This document shows, piece after piece, positions 7,717 to 16,902 of a DNA stretch of 64,000 nucleotides. The notes beneath the pieces were generated by a model. It was not told where the DNA came from and ran no database searches. It saw nothing but the letters and a program-made list of their open reading frames with translations. The translations under genes were made by a program, and so were the position numbers. The first letter of the stretch is position 1, and each line of letters starts with the position of its first letter. The stretch is from Hyphomicrobiales bacterium (GTDB taxonomy: Bacteria; Pseudomonadota; Alphaproteobacteria; Rhizobiales; Rhizobiaceae). The stretch is taken from NCBI GenBank assembly GCA_900465665.1, contig UBJO01000069.1, forward strand, positions 1 through 64,000. Direction: 5' to 3'.

Positions 7717-8582
7717 AACAAGATATGGCTCGACCGCCAATTGCGAGAGGTCTCGACACGGACAAGTTTCTAGCAGGTATCGCAAGAGGAATTGCCGGCG
7801 CACTTCTCTTTGCCTTACCCATGCTGATGACGATGGAGATGTGGGAGCTAGGATTTTACATGGACCGCATGAGGCTGCTAATCCTCATGGTCCTCAACGT
7901 GCCACTACTCATCGTCCTCTCGGACCGCGTCGGTTTCGAATACACCACAAACTGGCGCGAAGCTATCAGGGATGCGAGCATTGCCTACTGCCTCGGTATA
8001 GTCGCAAGCGGACTGATACTCGTTGTGATCGGCGTTATAACGCCCGATAATACACCTCACGAGATCGCTGGCATGATCGCCGTCCAATCCGTACCCGCTA
8101 GCATTGGCGCGATGCTTGGACGGAGCCAATTGGGTGGGCAGTCCCAACAGGACGATAACGACAGTGACGATCCGGTGCACGAACGCGAAACCGGCTATGG
8201 AGGGGAATTGTTCCTCATGGCCGTTGGAGCGCTTTTCTTGAACCTGAATGTTGCGCCAACGGAGGAGATGATCCTTCTATCCTTCAAAATGACGCCTTGG
8301 CATGCCGTCCTCATAATTGTGGCTTCCCTCGCGCTCATGCACGGATTTGTTTACACGCTCTCATTTCGAGGGAGCCACGACCTTGCCGAGGGAACGCGCA
8401 GCTGGCATGCCTTCGTGCGCTTCACCATCCCGGGTTACGTCATCGCTGGATTAATCAGCGCATTTTGCCTGTGGACATTTCACCGCACTGACGGCGTCGG
8501 AGCTACAGAAATATTGATGATGATCGTCATCTTGAGTTTTCCTGGAGCGATCGGCGCTGCGGCCGCCCGCTTGATCCTGTAG
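7713..8582 (+). CDS. TIGR02587 family integral membrane protein
   Basis: A 289-residue polytopic membrane protein with about seven hydrophobic segments; an Asp/Glu-rich loop (QQDDNDSDDPVHERETGYGG) separates the first four from the last three. Length, the GIARGIAGALLFALPMLMTM opening and the immediate TIGR02588 neighbour identify the TIGR02587 (DUF2391-like) family, which is found as this pair in alphaproteobacteria and cyanobacteria. Its activity is unknown. I chose the ATG at 7713, which overlaps the previous stop, rather than an earlier in-frame start inside that gene. Confidence 0.85.
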   Translation: MKQDMARPPIARGLDTDKFLAGIARGIAGALLFALPMLMTMEMWELGFYMDRMRLLILMVLNVPLLIVLSDRVGFEYTTNWREAIRDASIAYCLGIVASGLILVVIGVITPDNTPHEIAGMIAVQSVPASIGAMLGRSQLGGQSQQDDNDSDDPVHERETGYGGELFLMAVGALFLNLNVAPTEEMILLSFKMTPWHAVLIIVASLALMHGFVYTLSFRGSHDLAEGTRSWHAFVRFTIPGYVIAGLISAFCLWTFHRTDGVGATEILMMIVILSFPGAIGAAAARLIL

Positions 8583-8594
8583 GAGCCCAAAAAA

Positions 8595-9005
8595 ATGACG
8601 AAAACGACTGTTGCCGCAAACATCGAAACGAACAAACCTCATTGGATAGAGTGGGCAACGGGGGCTGTGTCTGCCGTTGTCGTCCTTACGGTTATCATCT
8701 GGATCGGCAAGGACGCGTTGACGGATCGCGACACGTCCCCTGACCTTGAAGGTGGCGTTCTTCGAGTTGAAGAACGCAGTCATGCATTTCAGGTACTCTT
8801 TGAAGTCCGAAACGGTTCGAGCCAGACCGCGTCACAAGTAGCCGTAAGGGGAGAAGTGTTGGAGGGGTCAAAACTGGTGGAAACGGCTGAGACGATCCTT
8901 GACTATGTTCCCGGCCACTCGAAGGTCGTGGGCGGCCTGCTGCTCCAAAACAACCCGCATGGAAAGACGATTTCCATCAGAGCCACCTCGTTCAATATGC
9001 CATAA
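8595..9005 (+). CDS. TIGR02588 family protein
   Basis: A 136-residue protein with one membrane segment near the N-terminus (GAVSAVVVLTVIIWIG) and a beta-rich, probably periplasmic domain (FEVRNGSSQTASQVAVRGEV) resembling a conserved Ig-like fold. It begins 12 bases after the TIGR02587 gene and belongs to the family known to accompany it, so the two products probably form a complex. The name TIGR02588 describes this pairing only; no function is established. Confidence 0.85.
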   Translation: MTKTTVAANIETNKPHWIEWATGAVSAVVVLTVIIWIGKDALTDRDTSPDLEGGVLRVEERSHAFQVLFEVRNGSSQTASQVAVRGEVLEGSKLVETAETILDYVPGHSKVVGGLLLQNNPHGKTISIRATSFNMP

Positions 9006-9114
9006 GCGAATGACTATGGACGCGTGGACGACAACTGGTTGAGCGGCGAAGCGGTGGCTGAGTTTTTGGGTTTGAGCCCGCAGCTTAGGCGCAGTGTGAC
9101 AACCGCTGATGGTT

Positions 9115-9289
9115 GTGCGTTAACGCTCTCTGCGAACATCCGCCCCGGGCGAGCCGGTCCAAAATCGCCACAAGATGCCGTTTATACGCGCCGGGCGCCA
9201 ACTCGCGGGACGCCGCGAGGCTTGTTTGGAAGAAGCGGTTGGATGACGCTCCATCCGAAATCAGTCAGGTCGATCCGGCGATGGGTCAT
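9115..9289 (-). pseudogene. IS5-family transposase, 5' fragment with frameshift
   Basis: Reading leftward from the ATG at 9289 gives RRIDLTDFGWSVIQPLLPNK and then PRGVPRVGARRV, the known start of IS5-family (IS427-like) transposases. The frame then hits TAA, but shifting by one base restores INGILWRFWTGSP, after which similarity stops. Only about 60 codons remain. The surrounding 9006-9563 has no intact gene; CTTTGATT-rich sequence at 9301-9325 could be the old element end. Confidence 0.75.
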
Positions 9290-9563
9290 CTGAGGCCTCC
9301 AAATCAAAGCCTCATTGAATCAAAGCCCTGTCGGCGTGTGAACCCGGTTTACGACCGTCGGGCCCAATCGGGCACTTATCGCCGGCATAGGCGACCTGTG
9401 TTTGCGGATGACAGCGCAACGGCAAGTGCAAGGGCGCACGGATATAAAAAAACCCTCGCGCATATTTGCACCTACCTGTCGCTAATCTGCCGTAAGCGCC
9501 CGATCTTTGCATTTGCCTCGAGCGGAGATGTACTTACTGCATACTACAGTACCAGGCACCTCA

Positions 9564-10043
9564 TTACATATCGACTTTTTCATTGTCACCCATGTCGGGC
9601 CTCGCATTTCCTAACGCGGCTGCTGCCATCTTGATATAACTCACGATCGTACCAGGACTGCTCCAATACTCGGCAAATGATGGGGTGACTTTGAGCACCC
9701 GAATAGCCGGATCATCTGGGCTATCCCACCAAGCCTTAGCAGGCGTTGACCAAAGCTCGGTGATGCGCTCGCGGTCATTGCTAATCTCCGCCAATCCCGA
9801 TATCGACACATACTTGTGTCCCTTGCTGTCGGCGAATGCCAGGCAGACGTGTGGGTTGTGCGCAATCTCTTCATCTTTGTGCGCGTTCACATCGGTCAGG
9901 AAATAGAAAGCGTTCTCCAAGCGCTCGGGATGCGCAGCCATCGGCCGCGCCCGAAGATCGCCTGAAGTTTCGGTTGTTAACATGCAAAAGCCAATCTTCT
10001 CAGCAAGATTCCAGACGGTGTCGAGGTGGTTGATATCTGTCAT
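9564..10043 (-). CDS. Pyridoxamine 5'-phosphate oxidase-family (general stress) protein
   Basis: A 159-residue FMN-binding split-barrel protein of the general stress protein 26 type. It shows GFCMLTTETSGDLRARPM (strand with the flavin-phosphate Arg), FYFLTDVNAHKDEEI, HKYVSISGLAEISND and ELWSTPAKAWWDSPDDP, all landmarks of the family. The family binds FMN or related flavins; the substrate is unknown. The start follows a strong GGAGG (complement of 10049-10053) and a full EcfG promoter lies upstream, so general stress control is likely. A related gene at 23303 is broken. Confidence 0.85.
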   Translation of the reverse strand: MTDINHLDTVWNLAEKIGFCMLTTETSGDLRARPMAAHPERLENAFYFLTDVNAHKDEEIAHNPHVCLAFADSKGHKYVSISGLAEISNDRERITELWSTPAKAWWDSPDDPAIRVLKVTPSFAEYWSSPGTIVSYIKMAAAALGNARPDMGDNEKVDM

Positions 10044-10066
10044 AGTTACCTCCAAATTTATTCGTT

Positions 10067-10091
10067 AACGGCCCATGGCAGTCGAGGTTCC
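10067..10091 (-). promoter_or_regulatory. EcfG-type promoter for the split-barrel stress protein
   Basis: Minus strand GGAAC (10091-10087), 16 bases, CGTT (10070-10067), 24 bases before the start codon at 10043. Confidence 0.7.
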
Positions 10092-10210
10092 GTACACACG
10101 TTAGCGATACCTCTTGCAGGCGCTGACTAGCGCTTACCGTCACGTTGATGACCAGGCGGTGAGCAAAATAGACTACGGCCACATGTCCGCCGAACTAGCG
10201 GCTATCTGCA

Positions 10211-10335
10211 TCACTTTACATCCGCGATCTCCTCGATGATCCTCGAGCAAAAAGCTGGAAGGTCGCCCGGCTTTCGGCTTGTCACCAAACCTTTGTCACT
10301 CACCACCTCCTGATCGATGCATATGCCGCCCGTGG
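10211..10335 (-). pseudogene. C-terminal remnant of a DJ-1/PfpI-family gene
   Basis: A minus-strand frame ending with TGA at 10211 reads IDQEVVSDKGLVTSRKPGD and then LPAFCSRIIEEIADVK, the usual C-terminal end of PfpI-type intracellular protease/amidase proteins. Nothing of the N-terminal 130 residues, including the catalytic Cys region, is present upstream. It is therefore the tail of a deleted gene. Confidence 0.75.
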
Positions 10336-10444
10336 CGTGTCTGAATGGCAACAGTATGAGAAATGAGGTGTGTATAGCCTTGTGCGCTATTCCAATCAGC
10401 CGCGGTCTATATAGGTACCAATCGGTTTCGAACCGAGGTCCTGA

Positions 10445-11518
10445 ATGCGTATCATTTTTTTGTTTGTATTGCTTGCGTTATCGTCTTGCACACGTCCAGG
10501 TCCGGAAACGTTGACGTTGGTCAGCCGACACACGGGGCAAAAAACGGTTACTATCCTCGTGGCCTCCGTCCGGGTTCCCTCTCACACCGTTCCGTACGCG
10601 TTTACCGCTGGGCGCGCGGACAGATTGCGTTATCTAAAGGTCACGGTTGCTATCCCCCCGGGGCACAAGCCTCCCAACATAGAGTGGCCGAAAGGAACGC
10701 CCGATCCGACGAAAGCCTTCGCGGTTGTCGGCAGGGAGGAACTCAGTCAGGCCCAGTTTGTGGCCGAAACTAGATCAGAGGGCGCGGCGGGCATCTTTGT
10801 CCACGGCTACAACTACAACTATCAGGAGGCGCTTTATCGCCTCGCTCAGATGACGGCCGACTCCGGGATGACTGGTTCGCCAATTCTTTTTGACTGGCCG
10901 TCTCAAGCTAGTATTACGGGTTACGTCGCCGATCGAGATTCTGCCGCGTTTGCTCGCGACGATCTGGTTTCCGTTCTTACCGTTCTCGGGCAATCTAACG
11001 TTAAAACGACGATGTTGGCACACAGCATGGGAGCATGGTTAGCGGTGGAATCAATCCGCCAACTCAGTCTCATGGGAAGAAGAGATGTCCTCAGGAAGGT
11101 AACCCAGCTCATTCTTGCGGCGCCCGACATCGACGTCGACCTGCTGCGCAAGCAACTCGTCGCGACGCAACCGCTGTCCCAACCCATTGTCATCCTGGCC
11201 TCAAAGGACGATATGGCCCTATCCCTGTCAAAACAACTAGCAGGTTCGGCGGCCACGGCCGGCTCGCTTGACATTGCTGAACCTAGGACCAAAATGCTTG
11301 CTAAGGAGAACAATCTGGAGATCATTGACATTTCCTCACTGCCATCCCTAGAAGGTACGAACCATGATCGTTTCGCAGCCTTGGCGGCTGTTTATCCCCA
11401 GCTTCAAAATACGGGTGAGCCTAACCCCGTGGCTGGTACGGGTGCTCTCGTACTCAATGGAGCGGGTGCGATCGTGTCGGCCCCATTTCGAATTGGTGGA
11501 ACCATTCTCGCAAAATAG
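10445..11518 (+). CDS. Lipoprotein alpha/beta-hydrolase, DUF900 family
   Basis: A 357-residue protein with a lipoprotein signal (MRIIFLFVLLALSSC, lipobox LSSC), so it should be anchored to a membrane facing the periplasm. The hydrolase fold shows the oxyanion-side strand GIFVHGYNYNYQEA and the nucleophile elbow AHSMGAW; the Asp is probably in LAAPDIDVDLL and the His in the GTNHDRFAAL region. This matches the DUF900 group (COG4782), whose substrates are unknown. It stands alone and ends before a strong hairpin terminator. Confidence 0.85.
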   Translation: MRIIFLFVLLALSSCTRPGPETLTLVSRHTGQKTVTILVASVRVPSHTVPYAFTAGRADRLRYLKVTVAIPPGHKPPNIEWPKGTPDPTKAFAVVGREELSQAQFVAETRSEGAAGIFVHGYNYNYQEALYRLAQMTADSGMTGSPILFDWPSQASITGYVADRDSAAFARDDLVSVLTVLGQSNVKTTMLAHSMGAWLAVESIRQLSLMGRRDVLRKVTQLILAAPDIDVDLLRKQLVATQPLSQPIVILASKDDMALSLSKQLAGSAATAGSLDIAEPRTKMLAKENNLEIIDISSLPSLEGTNHDRFAALAAVYPQLQNTGEPNPVAGTGALVLNGAGAIVSAPFRIGGTILAK

Positions 11519-11662
11519 ATGATCAGAGAGTGACCGAGATAGCCTAGGTGCAGACGAGATCGGCTAAATATGGCTCCATCCAAATTTCCGCGAAAAGCCC
11601 GCCGGTTGGTGATCGGGTGACGCGCATCGGAAACACACAACGCTTGCAACGCGGAAGAGGAG

Positions 11663-11700
11663 AACGCCCCCACACGGCCAACCATGTGGTGGGGCGTTTT
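11663..11700. terminator. Bidirectional hairpin terminator
   Basis: AACGCCCC (11663-11670) pairs with GGGGCGTT (11691-11698), extended inward by CACA/TGTG with a two-base bulge. It ends in TTTT on the plus strand and its left flank is less T-rich on the other strand. It separates the convergent genes ending at 11518 and 11709. Confidence 0.7.
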
Positions 11701-11708
11701 GCTAACCT

Positions 11709-12620
11709 TTATACAAGCGGCCCTCGATCCATCAGGAAAATATCTTCTTCTTCATCGCGCTGCCTACCACCGAACGCTGCAGCGGCGCTCGAAACAAAGG
11801 CGCCAATGAGGAGAGAGATAGAGCCTATCAACGCCGTTGTTGCGGCCGCTTTCCGGGCCTTATCGGCGGCGGCCTGGGCTGCAACCTTGGCGTCGTCGAT
11901 TTGTTTCAAGACCGTGTCGACGCGGGCACGGGCATCGGCCTCCGACAAACCGGTACGCGCTGCGACAATGCTAGCTATGTACGCCTTGTCGCCATCTGGC
12001 ACCTCACCTTTGGCCGCATCGTTCAAGAGTATACGTGAGACTTCCGCGGATGCGGCTCCATCGTCCCTCGACGCATTCGCTGCGACGCGTTCTGGACGCA
12101 AAAGGGCATCAGTGAAGTAGGAGGTCGAAAGATCCGTCTTGGATAGCGAAGATGAACCGACGGCCGTCCCCGCGGCGCCCGCTGCCGTTGCCGCTGCACC
12201 GGCGGCATTTGCCCCCGCCCCGGCCAGCGAAGTTAAGGATGACGTTAGAAAGCCTACCACAAAGACGGTCGCCACGGCCCAGCTAATGAATCCGTGAGCC
12301 GTATCGCGGAAAAAGACCTCGTCAGTATGGGCTGACACCCATTTGGTGCGAAGTCGGCCTGTCAGATAGCCGCCGAGAGCTGAGGAAAGCCACTGGACTA
12401 CAACCAGCCAGATCGCAGCCGTCACGCCAACCGCTGCGGCGGAACTGCTTTCGCCTGACCAAGGCGAAACCATAGTTAGGCCGACGCCTGAGCCGAGAAG
12501 CAATAGGATTAGCGTCGTGCCGACTGCCGCGAAGGCACCACCAAAAATAGATCCCCACGACATCGCGGACTTGGAGGACTCGAGTGGGACGGTTTCATTT
12601 GCTTGCGAAAGGGACATCAT
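11709..12620 (-). CDS. Membrane protein with Ala/Gly-rich insert, unknown function
   Basis: A 303-residue inner-membrane protein: four N-terminal hydrophobic segments, starting near SWGSIFGGAFAAVGTTLIL, then an Ala-rich stretch with glycine-zipper character (AGANAAGAAATAAGAAGTAV), a soluble acidic domain (about 165-255), a last membrane segment and a charged end (RQRDEEEDIFLMD). Similar rhizobial proteins have been labelled PhnA-like, but no phosphonate function can be read from this sequence. It starts six bases after a 25-codon gene that has an EcfG promoter, so both are probably one stress-induced transcript. The start is one of two adjacent ATGs after GGAGACA. Confidence 0.7.
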   Translation of the reverse strand: MMSLSQANETVPLESSKSAMSWGSIFGGAFAAVGTTLILLLLGSGVGLTMVSPWSGESSSAAAVGVTAAIWLVVVQWLSSALGGYLTGRLRTKWVSAHTDEVFFRDTAHGFISWAVATVFVVGFLTSSLTSLAGAGANAAGAAATAAGAAGTAVGSSSLSKTDLSTSYFTDALLRPERVAANASRDDGAASAEVSRILLNDAAKGEVPDGDKAYIASIVAARTGLSEADARARVDTVLKQIDDAKVAAQAAADKARKAAATTALIGSISLLIGAFVSSAAAAFGGRQRDEEEDIFLMDRGPLV

Positions 12621-12626
12621 TGTCTC

Positions 12627-12704
12627 CTATCGCATGAATAACGCGAGAAGAATAATGATTGGCAATGGCACACCAAGAAGCCAAAGTAGAATTCCGCGAC
12701 CCAT
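12627..12704 (-). CDS. 25-residue hydrophobic membrane peptide
   Basis: From the ATG at 12704 the product begins MGRGILLWLLGVPLPIIIL and ends LALFMR, a single hydrophobic helix with a Pro kink. Tiny proteins with the pattern MGRGILLWLLGxPxPIIILL are common in alphaproteobacteria. GGGAG (complement of 12713-12717) stands about eight bases upstream and a perfect EcfG promoter about 40 bases upstream. The next gene starts six bases downstream. These signals together support a real gene despite its size. Confidence 0.7.
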   Translation of the reverse strand: MGRGILLWLLGVPLPIIILLALFMR

Positions 12705-12742
12705 AATTAAATCTCCCATTAGATTTATGATTGCGACTTCGT

Positions 12743-12767
12743 AACGTCGAGGTCGCGCAATGGTTCC
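12743..12767 (-). promoter_or_regulatory. EcfG-type promoter for the peptide and membrane-protein operon
   Basis: Minus strand GGAAC (12767-12763), 16 bases, CGTT (12746-12743), a full consensus match, 39 bases before the peptide start at 12704. Confidence 0.72.
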
Positions 12768-12784
12768 GAAAATCAGCCGCGCTC

Positions 12785-13230
12785 TTCTATCGGTTGAATT
12801 GAGAGGAAATCGGATCAGCCGAGACGGGATCAATTGTATCGAAGCTCCGAGCGGCCCGCTTTCGCAGGAGTAACTTGAGTTTCGAGAGTGCCATTTCGAT
12901 GGGGTTCAGCTCCGGCGACAGGGTGGCAGGAAGAGAAGTCTTGCGCCTTGTGCCTTGAGCGACTGTTCTGCCCTTTTGCTTTTGTGGACGCCGACATTGT
13001 CGAGGATGACGACATCGCCAGGCCGACATTGTCGGCACAAGTTGTGTCTCGATCCAGGTTTCGAAGATGCGACTGTTCATTGGGGCATCCACAATCCATG
13101 GTGCGGTCAGGCCATGGCAGCGTAGACCGTCAATGGTCTGCGTCCCGAAGGAAGCATTCACGGATCGACTGTTTGAAATCCCGAATCTGGTCGACACGCT
13201 TGTCTTATGACTATCCCGCTTCTTTGTGAG
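12785..13230 (-). pseudogene. Decayed IS630-family transposase
   Basis: Minus-strand pieces match the catalytic half of an IS630 transposase: TSVSTRFG near the first Asp, GLTAPWIVDAPMNSRIFETW, then after frameshifts a strand with VVILDNVGVHKSK in a different frame, and PELNPIEMALSKLKLLLRK at the Glu motif. The N-terminal half is absent, and the first catalytic motif is disrupted by extra bases. The sequence differs from the IS630 copy at 5225, so it is an older, separate element. An IS110 element lies immediately to the right. Confidence 0.75.
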
Positions 13231-13414
13231 AAAAAGAAGCGCCGGCTCGGGTAGCCGCCCTTGCCGGCGATGGGGGATGGATCGGAGACACGCAGGCCGC
13301 CATTCTGACGAATGCCGGGCCGAACTAAAGTTTGATCGCCCCCATCTTTTCCAATCGTCCTGAACGGATACCCGAGTTTTGAGGCTCGGATGACAAGCAT
13401 GGGAGACGGAAAAG

Positions 13415-14353
13415 ATGCATGAGATTACCATCGGCGCCGACATCTCGAAAGACCATATCGACCTTCATCGCCTGCCGGGTGGTGAGAGGCTGCGGATCAC
13501 CAATGACCGCAAGGGGTTTGCCGCCATCCTTCGGTGGATCGGCGACATGCCAGTCGAGCGCATCGTCTATGAGCCGACAGGCGCCTACCACAAGGCCTTC
13601 GAACGCGTCATGCTTACCCATGGCCTGCCGCTTTCCAAGGTCAATCCGCGCCAGGCGCGACGATTTGCCGATGCCATCGGAACGTTGGCCAAGACAGACC
13701 GGGTCGACGCGGAGATGCTGGCGCGATTTGGTCTGCTGCTGAGCCCGCGTCTTTTGCACCCGAACACTGCGTCTTTCGGTGAACTCAAGGAGTTGCATGC
13801 TGCACGCCTGGCGCTGGTGAAGGACAGGACGGCGGCGAAGAACCGCGGCAAGAACATCAACCAGCCCCTCCTCAAACGGCAGAACCTTGCCCGGCTGAAG
13901 CAGATCGAAACTCAGCTCGCCCAGGTCGAGCAGGCCATCGCCGCCCGTATCGCAGGTGACGAAAGCCTCAGGGCGCGCTTCGACATCCTTGTCTCCATTC
14001 CCGGCCTGTCGAAGATTACGGCCTTTACCCTTCTCATCGAGATGCCCGAACTGGGCGAACTGGATGAAAAGGCCGCCGGCAAGCTCTCGGGCCTTGCGCC
14101 AGTCGACAGGCAATCCGGACGATGGACCGGACGTGCCTTCATCGCTGGCGGAAGGGCCATCGTCCGGCAAGCCCTCTACATGCCGGCGCTCGTCGCCATC
14201 CGCTTCAATCCCGATCTCAAGGCCAAGTACGACGAGCTCAAAAAAGCCGGAAAAGCTTCGAAAGTCGCCATCACAGCCATTATGAGAAAGCTCGTTGTCC
14301 TCGCCAACGCACTCCTGCGTAAACAGCAAAAATGGACTCCAAAGAGCGCTTGA
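13415..14353 (+). CDS. IS110-family transposase (DEDD/Tnp20 type)
   Basis: A 312-residue intact transposase. The N-terminal RuvC-like DEDD domain shows GADISKDHIDLH, VYEPTGAYH and DRVDAEMLARFG; the C-terminal Tnp20 domain shows IPGLSKITAFTLLIEMPELG and GGRAIVRQALYMPALVA. IS110 elements carry out RNA-guided recombination with a bridge RNA from a non-coding end, known for this family. The non-coding 13231-13414 on the left is the likely place, because the right side reaches the catalase gene within 130 bases. I could not fix the element ends: they lack long inverted repeats. Confidence 0.85.
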   Translation: MHEITIGADISKDHIDLHRLPGGERLRITNDRKGFAAILRWIGDMPVERIVYEPTGAYHKAFERVMLTHGLPLSKVNPRQARRFADAIGTLAKTDRVDAEMLARFGLLLSPRLLHPNTASFGELKELHAARLALVKDRTAAKNRGKNINQPLLKRQNLARLKQIETQLAQVEQAIAARIAGDESLRARFDILVSIPGLSKITAFTLLIEMPELGELDEKAAGKLSGLAPVDRQSGRWTGRAFIAGGRAIVRQALYMPALVAIRFNPDLKAKYDELKKAGKASKVAITAIMRKLVVLANALLRKQQKWTPKSA

Positions 14354-14482
14354 TCAAGACGGATACTTTAGGTCGCTCGTTAGCAAGGCCAGCAGTCGTG
14401 CGTCCAGATCTAACAATTCGAAATTGCATCGAGCTCCATTCAACCCAGAGGAGGGCGCGGATCGCTCCGCACCCGCGCTCCC

Positions 14483-16627
14483 TCATGAGATTGGCGATGA
14501 AGCTTTCCCAAGTTTCACCGAAGGTTCGCGGCCCCAGACACGAAGTTTACCGAGTTCCTTGACGAAGGCTGCAACAGTTTTGCCGGCTGCCAATTCAATC
14601 GTACCCTCATCGAGCTGACCGGCAACGCCCGCTTTTTCCAGGAGCGGCATGGCGGACTGGTCAAAACCTATGAACTTGCAGTGCTGAAAGGCGTCCGCGA
14701 CGAAGTCGCGCGCAGTCGCTTCCTTAACAAGATCATCAATTGCTTGATGGGACGTCAAAAGGACAATTGCGTCGAACAAAATCGACGGCCCGCCATCAAT
14801 CATATGATTGGCTTCGATGAAAGTTCCGTCGTCGGCTGTGACACCGCCAACCTTGGGCGCGATCAGCTCGACGCTGGCTTTTTCGGCCACGACCGCCTTG
14901 ATCAGCGTATTGAGCAGCTTTAGATCGACGCCGTCAGAAACAAGGATGCCAAGCTTGCGTCCTTCGAAACGTTTTGGTCCCCCTTCGACGATGCTAAGTG
15001 CGGGGGAGACATCTAAATCTTGGCGGGTCGGAATTGCCGCGTCAGCAGGATTGGGCATCGACTGAAAACCCAGCTTTTGCGCGACCGTGGTTGCAAGCGT
15101 CTCGTCGATATTAAGCAGGTGCGCTACCATCCTTTCTCGAATCGCTAATATTTCGACCCTGCTCAACTCAAACGTCAGCGCGGCAGCAATGTGACGCTGT
15201 TCCGCTGGGGTCTGGCTGATAAAGAACTGCCGGGCCTGGCTGTAGTGATCCGCGAAGCTTTCTGGCCTCGCCCGCACCTTCTGCCCCTGTTCTTCCGCCG
15301 TGAAGTGCCGATAACCCCGCGAAGGAGCTTCGCGCGGGCCATCGCCATGTGAGTTCGGCCGGTAATTGGCGCGGCCCACGGGGTTGCGCATAGCCATATG
15401 CCCGTCCTGCTGGAAATTGTGCATCGGACACTTCGGCGCGTTGATCGGAAGGTGAGTGAAGTTAGGGCCTCCGAGGCGTTTGAGCTGAGTGTCAAGATAA
15501 GAGAAGTTGCGGCCTTGAAGAAGTGGATCGTTGCTGAAATCGATGCCAGGTGGCACGTTCTGCGTCATGAACGCGACCTGCTCGGTCTCGGCAAAAAAGT
15601 TATCGGGCATGCGGTCGAGAACCAAGCGGCCGATCCGACGCACTGGCAAAACTTCCTCCGGAATGATTTTCGTCGGATCGAGCACGTCGAAGTCGAACTT
15701 GTCTGCGAAGTCCTGATCAAAAAGCTGAACCGCGAGCTCCCATTCTGGAAAGCTGCCAGACTGAATTGAGTTCCAGAGGTCGCGGCGATGAAAGTCCGGG
15801 TCTGCGCCGTTGATTTTGACGGCCTCGTTCCATACAACCGACTGCAGGCCCAGCTTTGGTTTCCAGTGGAATTTAACAAATGTAGATCTGCCTTGCGCAT
15901 TGACAAAGCGGAAGGTGTGGACTCCAAAACCCTCCATGAAGCGGAGGGATCGGGGGATCGTTCGATCCGACATGATCCACATTACCATGTGCATGCTTTC
16001 TGGCGTTAAACTGATAAAATCCCAAAAGTTATCGTGAGCGGTTTGGGCTTGCGGAAAAGCTCGGTCCGGCTCCTGCTTGGCGGCGTGAATTAGGTCGGGA
16101 AACTTGATCGCGTCTTGAATAAAGAAAACTGGAATGTTATTGCCAACGAGGTCCCAGTTGCCTTCTTTTGTATACATCTTGACGGCAAAGCCGCGGACGT
16201 CACGTGCAAGATCGGCCGAGCCTTTGTTGCCGGCCACCGTTGAAAATCGCACGAATACCGGCGTTTTTTCGCCCGCGCGCTGAAACACGTCTGCACGCGT
16301 TATGTCTGACAAAGATTCGTAGGTTTCGAAGAAGCCATGTGCGCCGTAGCCACGAGCATGGACCACACGCTCGGGAATACGCTCATGATCAAAGTGGAAA
16401 ATCTTCTCCCGAAAATGGAAATCGTCCATCAAAAGGGGCCCGCGAGGACCAATACGGAGTGAGTTTTGATCGTCAGCGACTGGCGCGCCCTGTGAAGTTG
16501 TGAGCACATCCTGACCTTTTTCGGCAAACTGATGGAGTTCACCTCCAGGACCACGCTGAAGCTGCTGGTCGTGAATAGCAATGGTATCATCGGTCATAGA
16601 TGCGGATTTCGATGGACGCTTGGCCAT
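14483..16627 (-). CDS. katE: Large-subunit catalase (HPII/KatE type)
   Basis: A 714-residue monofunctional haem catalase that converts hydrogen peroxide to water and oxygen. The active-site His is in VVHARGYGAHG (about residue 90), the distal Asn in NWDLVGNNIPVFF (about 163), and the haem-ligand Tyr in the RNFSYLDTQLKRLG motif. After about residue 570 follows the flavodoxin/class I amidotransferase-like C-terminal domain (KLGILVSDGVDLKLLN) that marks the large HPII class. I chose the ATG at 16627, which follows GGGGA; the in-frame start at 16678 lacks a site. A GGAAC-N16-AGTT promoter upstream agrees with stationary or stress control. Confidence 0.95.
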   Translation of the reverse strand: MAKRPSKSASMTDDTIAIHDQQLQRGPGGELHQFAEKGQDVLTTSQGAPVADDQNSLRIGPRGPLLMDDFHFREKIFHFDHERIPERVVHARGYGAHGFFETYESLSDITRADVFQRAGEKTPVFVRFSTVAGNKGSADLARDVRGFAVKMYTKEGNWDLVGNNIPVFFIQDAIKFPDLIHAAKQEPDRAFPQAQTAHDNFWDFISLTPESMHMVMWIMSDRTIPRSLRFMEGFGVHTFRFVNAQGRSTFVKFHWKPKLGLQSVVWNEAVKINGADPDFHRRDLWNSIQSGSFPEWELAVQLFDQDFADKFDFDVLDPTKIIPEEVLPVRRIGRLVLDRMPDNFFAETEQVAFMTQNVPPGIDFSNDPLLQGRNFSYLDTQLKRLGGPNFTHLPINAPKCPMHNFQQDGHMAMRNPVGRANYRPNSHGDGPREAPSRGYRHFTAEEQGQKVRARPESFADHYSQARQFFISQTPAEQRHIAAALTFELSRVEILAIRERMVAHLLNIDETLATTVAQKLGFQSMPNPADAAIPTRQDLDVSPALSIVEGGPKRFEGRKLGILVSDGVDLKLLNTLIKAVVAEKASVELIAPKVGGVTADDGTFIEANHMIDGGPSILFDAIVLLTSHQAIDDLVKEATARDFVADAFQHCKFIGFDQSAMPLLEKAGVAGQLDEGTIELAAGKTVAAFVKELGKLRVWGREPSVKLGKASSPIS

Positions 16628-16759
16628 GATAATGTCCCCTGGTGAAAATCGTACAATTGAGAAAAAGAGCCTGCCCACTGCGGCAGTTGGTTTGCTGTCT
16701 CCCTGACGGCGGCAAATACTCCTCGTGCACTGGCGCTATTTGATAGGGAGACGAGAGCA

Positions 16760-16784
16760 AACTTGGCTATGACAGGTTTGTTCC
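16760..16784 (-). promoter_or_regulatory. Possible EcfG-type promoter for the catalase gene
   Basis: Minus strand GGAAC (16784-16780), 16 bases, AGTT (16763-16760). The -10 element deviates in the first base from CGTT. It lies 132 bases before the catalase start. Confidence 0.45.
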
Positions 16785-16902
16785 TGTCTGATAGCGGACG
16801 AATGACGGGTATGTTGAGAGCTTGCTTTGGTCGAAGTACTCGGCTTACACGCGCGACAGCGCCTGTGGGAACCCCCCGACGCTAAGGCGCGGTCCGGACT
16901 TT

